Assembly: GCA_934613185.1 (NCBI GenBank)
Contig: CAKTSO010000013.1
Coordinates: forward strand, 1-24,653
Source of the DNA: an uncultured Clostridia bacterium
GTDB lineage: Bacteria > Bacillota > Clostridia > Christensenellales > Maliibacteriaceae
Direction: 5' to 3'
DNA length: 24,653 bases
In this document: one piece after another, positions 22,675 to 24,653 of the stretch
Layout of the letters: every line of letters begins with the position of its first letter
Position numbering within the stretch: position 1 is the first letter of the stretch
Notes under the pieces: model-generated
The model's input: the letters and a program-made list of their open reading frames with translations, nothing else
Told to the model about the DNA's origin: nothing
Database searches by the model: none
Made by a program: the position numbers and the translations under genes

Positions 22675-23702
22675 AGATCGAACGTATGACACATGACGCC
22701 GTGCCCATGCTCTGGCACGCGGGCTTTCCGAAGGACACGGACGCGTTTATCGACGCCTATTGGAGGGAACACAGCGATCAAATGCGCGCGGCGATGCTGC
22801 GCGATGACGACGGAGAGATCTGCGCAGGGCTGCACGTTGTGCCGCAGACAATCTGCGTGCGCGGCGCGGCGATCCCGGCGGCGATGGTTGCGGGCGTGGC
22901 GACAAAAAAAGAAAAGCGGCGGCGCGGTTACGCGGGTATGCTTTTGCGGGACACGGCGCAAAAGCTTCGGCAAAGCGGTGTGGCGCTCGCCGTGCTCGAC
23001 CCGTTTCGGGAGTCGTTCTACGAACCCTACGGCTATCGCACCGGCAGTTTTTATCGGGATGCGGTCTGGGCACGACGAGCGAACGTTCCGATTGAAAAAA
23101 CAGACGATATTGCGCGATTGGATCGTATTTATCGCGCGTCGGCGGCGGACATGAGCGGCTATGTCCTGCGAACGAAAGACGACTGGTCGTTTCGTCTGCA
23201 CGATGCGGCGCTCGACGGCGCGGCGGCGTTTACGCTGGATGACCGCGCCTACGCCATCGCGCAGACGGACGGCGAGACGATCGATGTCTGGGAAGCCATG
23301 GGACGTTCGAGCGAAGACTTTTTCGCGATGCTGTCCGCGCTGTGCGGCACATTTCAAAAAGACGCCGCGTATCGGATCATAGCCAAACGATCGGACGAAG
23401 AAGTTCGACACGGCGCGATGTACTGTCCGCTCGATTTGCCGTCGATCGTTCAAAGTGTACCGACGGCGGCGGACGGCGCGTTTTCGTTTCTCGTTTCGGA
23501 TGCGGCGCGGGAGGAAGAATATACTCTTTCATGGCGCTGCGAAAACGGGCATGCCGTGCTGACGAAAGAGAAAGCGCGGGGCTCGATCGACGCGGGGGCG
23601 TTGTTCCTGACGCTTTTGGGCGTCGAAACAAAAGAAGGCGCGGAGCGGGATCTTTTGCGCTGCTATCCGCCGATGACGACGGTTTTGTGGGAACAGTATT
23701 GA
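22671..23702 (+). CDS. GNAT-family N-acetyltransferase, Eis-like
   Basis: 343 residues from the ATG overlapping the previous stop (ATGA); a longer frame starting at 22632 lies inside the upstream gene. Acetyl-CoA binding motif: 'VAGVATKKEKRRRGYAGMLLRDT' (73-95, R/Q-x-x-G-x-A loop), then 'LAVLDPFRESFYEPYGYRTG' (106-125) with the conserved 'FY..yGY' that in Eis-type enzymes holds the substrate/catalytic region. The remaining C-terminal ~200 residues fit the second GNAT and SCP-like parts of the Eis family, though total length is shorter than mycobacterial Eis (about 400). Substrate is unknown (amines, aminoglycosides or proteins in relatives). Co-transcription with DUF2156 suggests linked chemistry. 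Confidence 0.85.
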   Translation: MKIERMTHDAVPMLWHAGFPKDTDAFIDAYWREHSDQMRAAMLRDDDGEICAGLHVVPQTICVRGAAIPAAMVAGVATKKEKRRRGYAGMLLRDTAQKLRQSGVALAVLDPFRESFYEPYGYRTGSFYRDAVWARRANVPIEKTDDIARLDRIYRASAADMSGYVLRTKDDWSFRLHDAALDGAAAFTLDDRAYAIAQTDGETIDVWEAMGRSSEDFFAMLSALCGTFQKDAAYRIIAKRSDEEVRHGAMYCPLDLPSIVQSVPTAADGAFSFLVSDAAREEEYTLSWRCENGHAVLTKEKARGSIDAGALFLTLLGVETKEGAERDLLRCYPPMTTVLWEQY

Positions 23703-23742
23703 TAAAGTTTTGATCGCGACACGATAGCAAACGGAGGAAAGC

Positions 23743-24653
23743 ATGACGAACGATCCGCGCCCGATCGGCATTTTGGGCGGCACGTTTCATCCGATCCACA
23801 AGGGTCATATCATGATGGCGCACATCGCCATGACGCAGCTTGACTTAAAACAGGTCTGGTTTCTGCCCGACGGGATGCCGCCGCATAAGAGCATCAGCTG
23901 CGTCACGCCGCAGCAGCGGCTGGAAATGGTGCGTCTGGCGGTCGAAGACGAAGCGGACTTCGTCGTGACCGAACGTGAGGTCGCCCGCGAGGGCTACACC
24001 TATACGGTCGACACCATGCGCGAACTGACGCGGCAGTATCCGAGCGAACGCTTCGTTCAGATTGTCGGCGCGGACACGCTTTTGGAGCTTGAAAACTGGA
24101 AGGATTTTGACGAAATTGCCAAAATGTGCGATTTTTTCGTCGTTCCGCGCGAGGGGACGGACTGCGAAAATGCGCGGCGCTATGCGAAAGCGCTGGCAAA
24201 GCGCTGCGGCGCGGCGATCACGTTTTCGGACCGCGCAAGCGTCGACATTTCCTCGACGCGCCTTCGGTCAATGATCGAACGCGGCGAGAATTGGGAGGCG
24301 TTTATTCCCGAAAAAACAGCGGCGTATATCAAAGAACACCGTCTTTATGAAACGCGGACGGAAAATCGCTTCGATGAGATCGCCGACCGCGTGCGCGCGG
24401 CGCTGCCGCTCAAGCGCTGGCATCATACCCTCGGCGTGGTGGAGACGGCGCAGGTTCTGGCGCGGCGCTTCGGCGCGGATGAAGACCGCGCGCGTCTTGC
24501 AGCGCTTTTGCACGACTGTGCAAAACCGTATCACGGGCAGGAAGCGCTGAACTTGATGTCGAAATATCATGTAAAGCTCGATCCGTTCAGCCAAAACGCG
24601 CCGAAACTGTGGCACGGGCCGCTCGGCGCGGCGCTGGCGCAGCACGTCTACGG
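23743..24653 (+). CDS. nadD: NadD-YqeK fusion: NaMN adenylyltransferase with HD hydrolase domain (3' end outside window)
   Basis: An open frame runs from the ATG (ACGGAGGAAAGC before it) to the right edge, 303 residues visible. Residues 7-203 are NadD: nucleotide-binding 'GILGGTFHPIHKGH' (9-22), 'WFLPDGMPPHK' (39-49), 'FVQIVGADTLLELENWKDF' and the 'ISSTRLR' motif (169-175). It makes NaAD from NaMN and ATP. With no stop or clear linker, a YqeK-like HD domain follows from about 213: 'KRWHHTLGVVETAQVLARRFG' (metal His about 228), H257-D258 in LAALLHDCAK, H291 in LWHGPLGA. YqeK of Bacillus splits Ap4A. In Bacillus these are separate adjacent genes. Confidence 0.93.
   Translation, partial: MTNDPRPIGILGGTFHPIHKGHIMMAHIAMTQLDLKQVWFLPDGMPPHKSISCVTPQQRLEMVRLAVEDEADFVVTEREVAREGYTYTVDTMRELTRQYPSERFVQIVGADTLLELENWKDFDEIAKMCDFFVVPREGTDCENARRYAKALAKRCGAAITFSDRASVDISSTRLRSMIERGENWEAFIPEKTAAYIKEHRLYETRTENRFDEIADRVRAALPLKRWHHTLGVVETAQVLARRFGADEDRARLAALLHDCAKPYHGQEALNLMSKYHVKLDPFSQNAPKLWHGPLGAALAQHVY

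Overview
This window looks like the chromosome of a GC-rich, spore-lineage Clostridium-class Firmicute (Clostridia/Eubacteriales). The evidence is a stand-alone Spo0A C-terminal-like domain, GerMN lipoproteins, a PyrK/PyrD (class 1B) dihydroorotate dehydrogenase, a PyrR-type attenuator and a DUF2156 protein. I cannot name the genus. Almost every junction between neighbouring genes is an ATGA-type overlap or a gap of a few bases, so transcription units are compact.

Region 1 (1 to about 9050) is the right-hand part of a siphovirus-like prophage, all on the plus strand: the end of a tape-measure protein, distal tail protein (Dit), tail endopeptidase/baseplate protein (Tal), a DUF859-like tail fibre, two small conserved phage proteins, a small holin candidate, and a CHAP endolysin with peptidoglycan-binding repeats. 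A strong terminator ends the late operon. The prophage abuts the 3' end of a minus-strand tRNA-Pro(GGG), the likely integration target. Head genes and integrase are not in the window and would lie to the left.

Region 2 (9050-10870, minus strand) holds tRNA-Pro with its own promoter and terminator, a 111-residue Spo0A-C-like protein without a receiver domain, and the azlCD branched-chain amino-acid exporter.

Region 3 (10940-16920, plus strand) is the pyrimidine operon pyrC-pyrK-pyrD-pyrF-pyrE-pyrB-pyrI. It has a consensus promoter, a cluster of three perfect palindromes just upstream of it, and a leader that can fold into PyrR-binding, antiterminator and terminator hairpins that exclude one another. 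Carbamoyl-phosphate synthase (carAB) is absent from this cluster.

Region 4 (16935-21730, plus strand) encodes an OmpR-type response regulator, its membrane histidine kinase, and two secreted GerMN-domain proteins. The second has three tandem GerMN domains. The layout recalls the actinobacterial MtrA-MtrB-LpqB system.

Region 5 (21763-24653, plus strand) encodes a DUF2156 protein, an Eis-like GNAT acetyltransferase, and the start of a NadD-YqeK fusion (NaMN adenylyltransferase plus HD hydrolase) that runs off the right edge.

The most notable points are the lone Spo0A-like DNA-binding domain, the kinase/GerMN module, the NadD-YqeK fusion, the traceable pyr attenuator with its upstream palindrome cluster, and two sets of short repeats in the prophage lysis/attachment end. 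I found no clearly new defence or mobile system.
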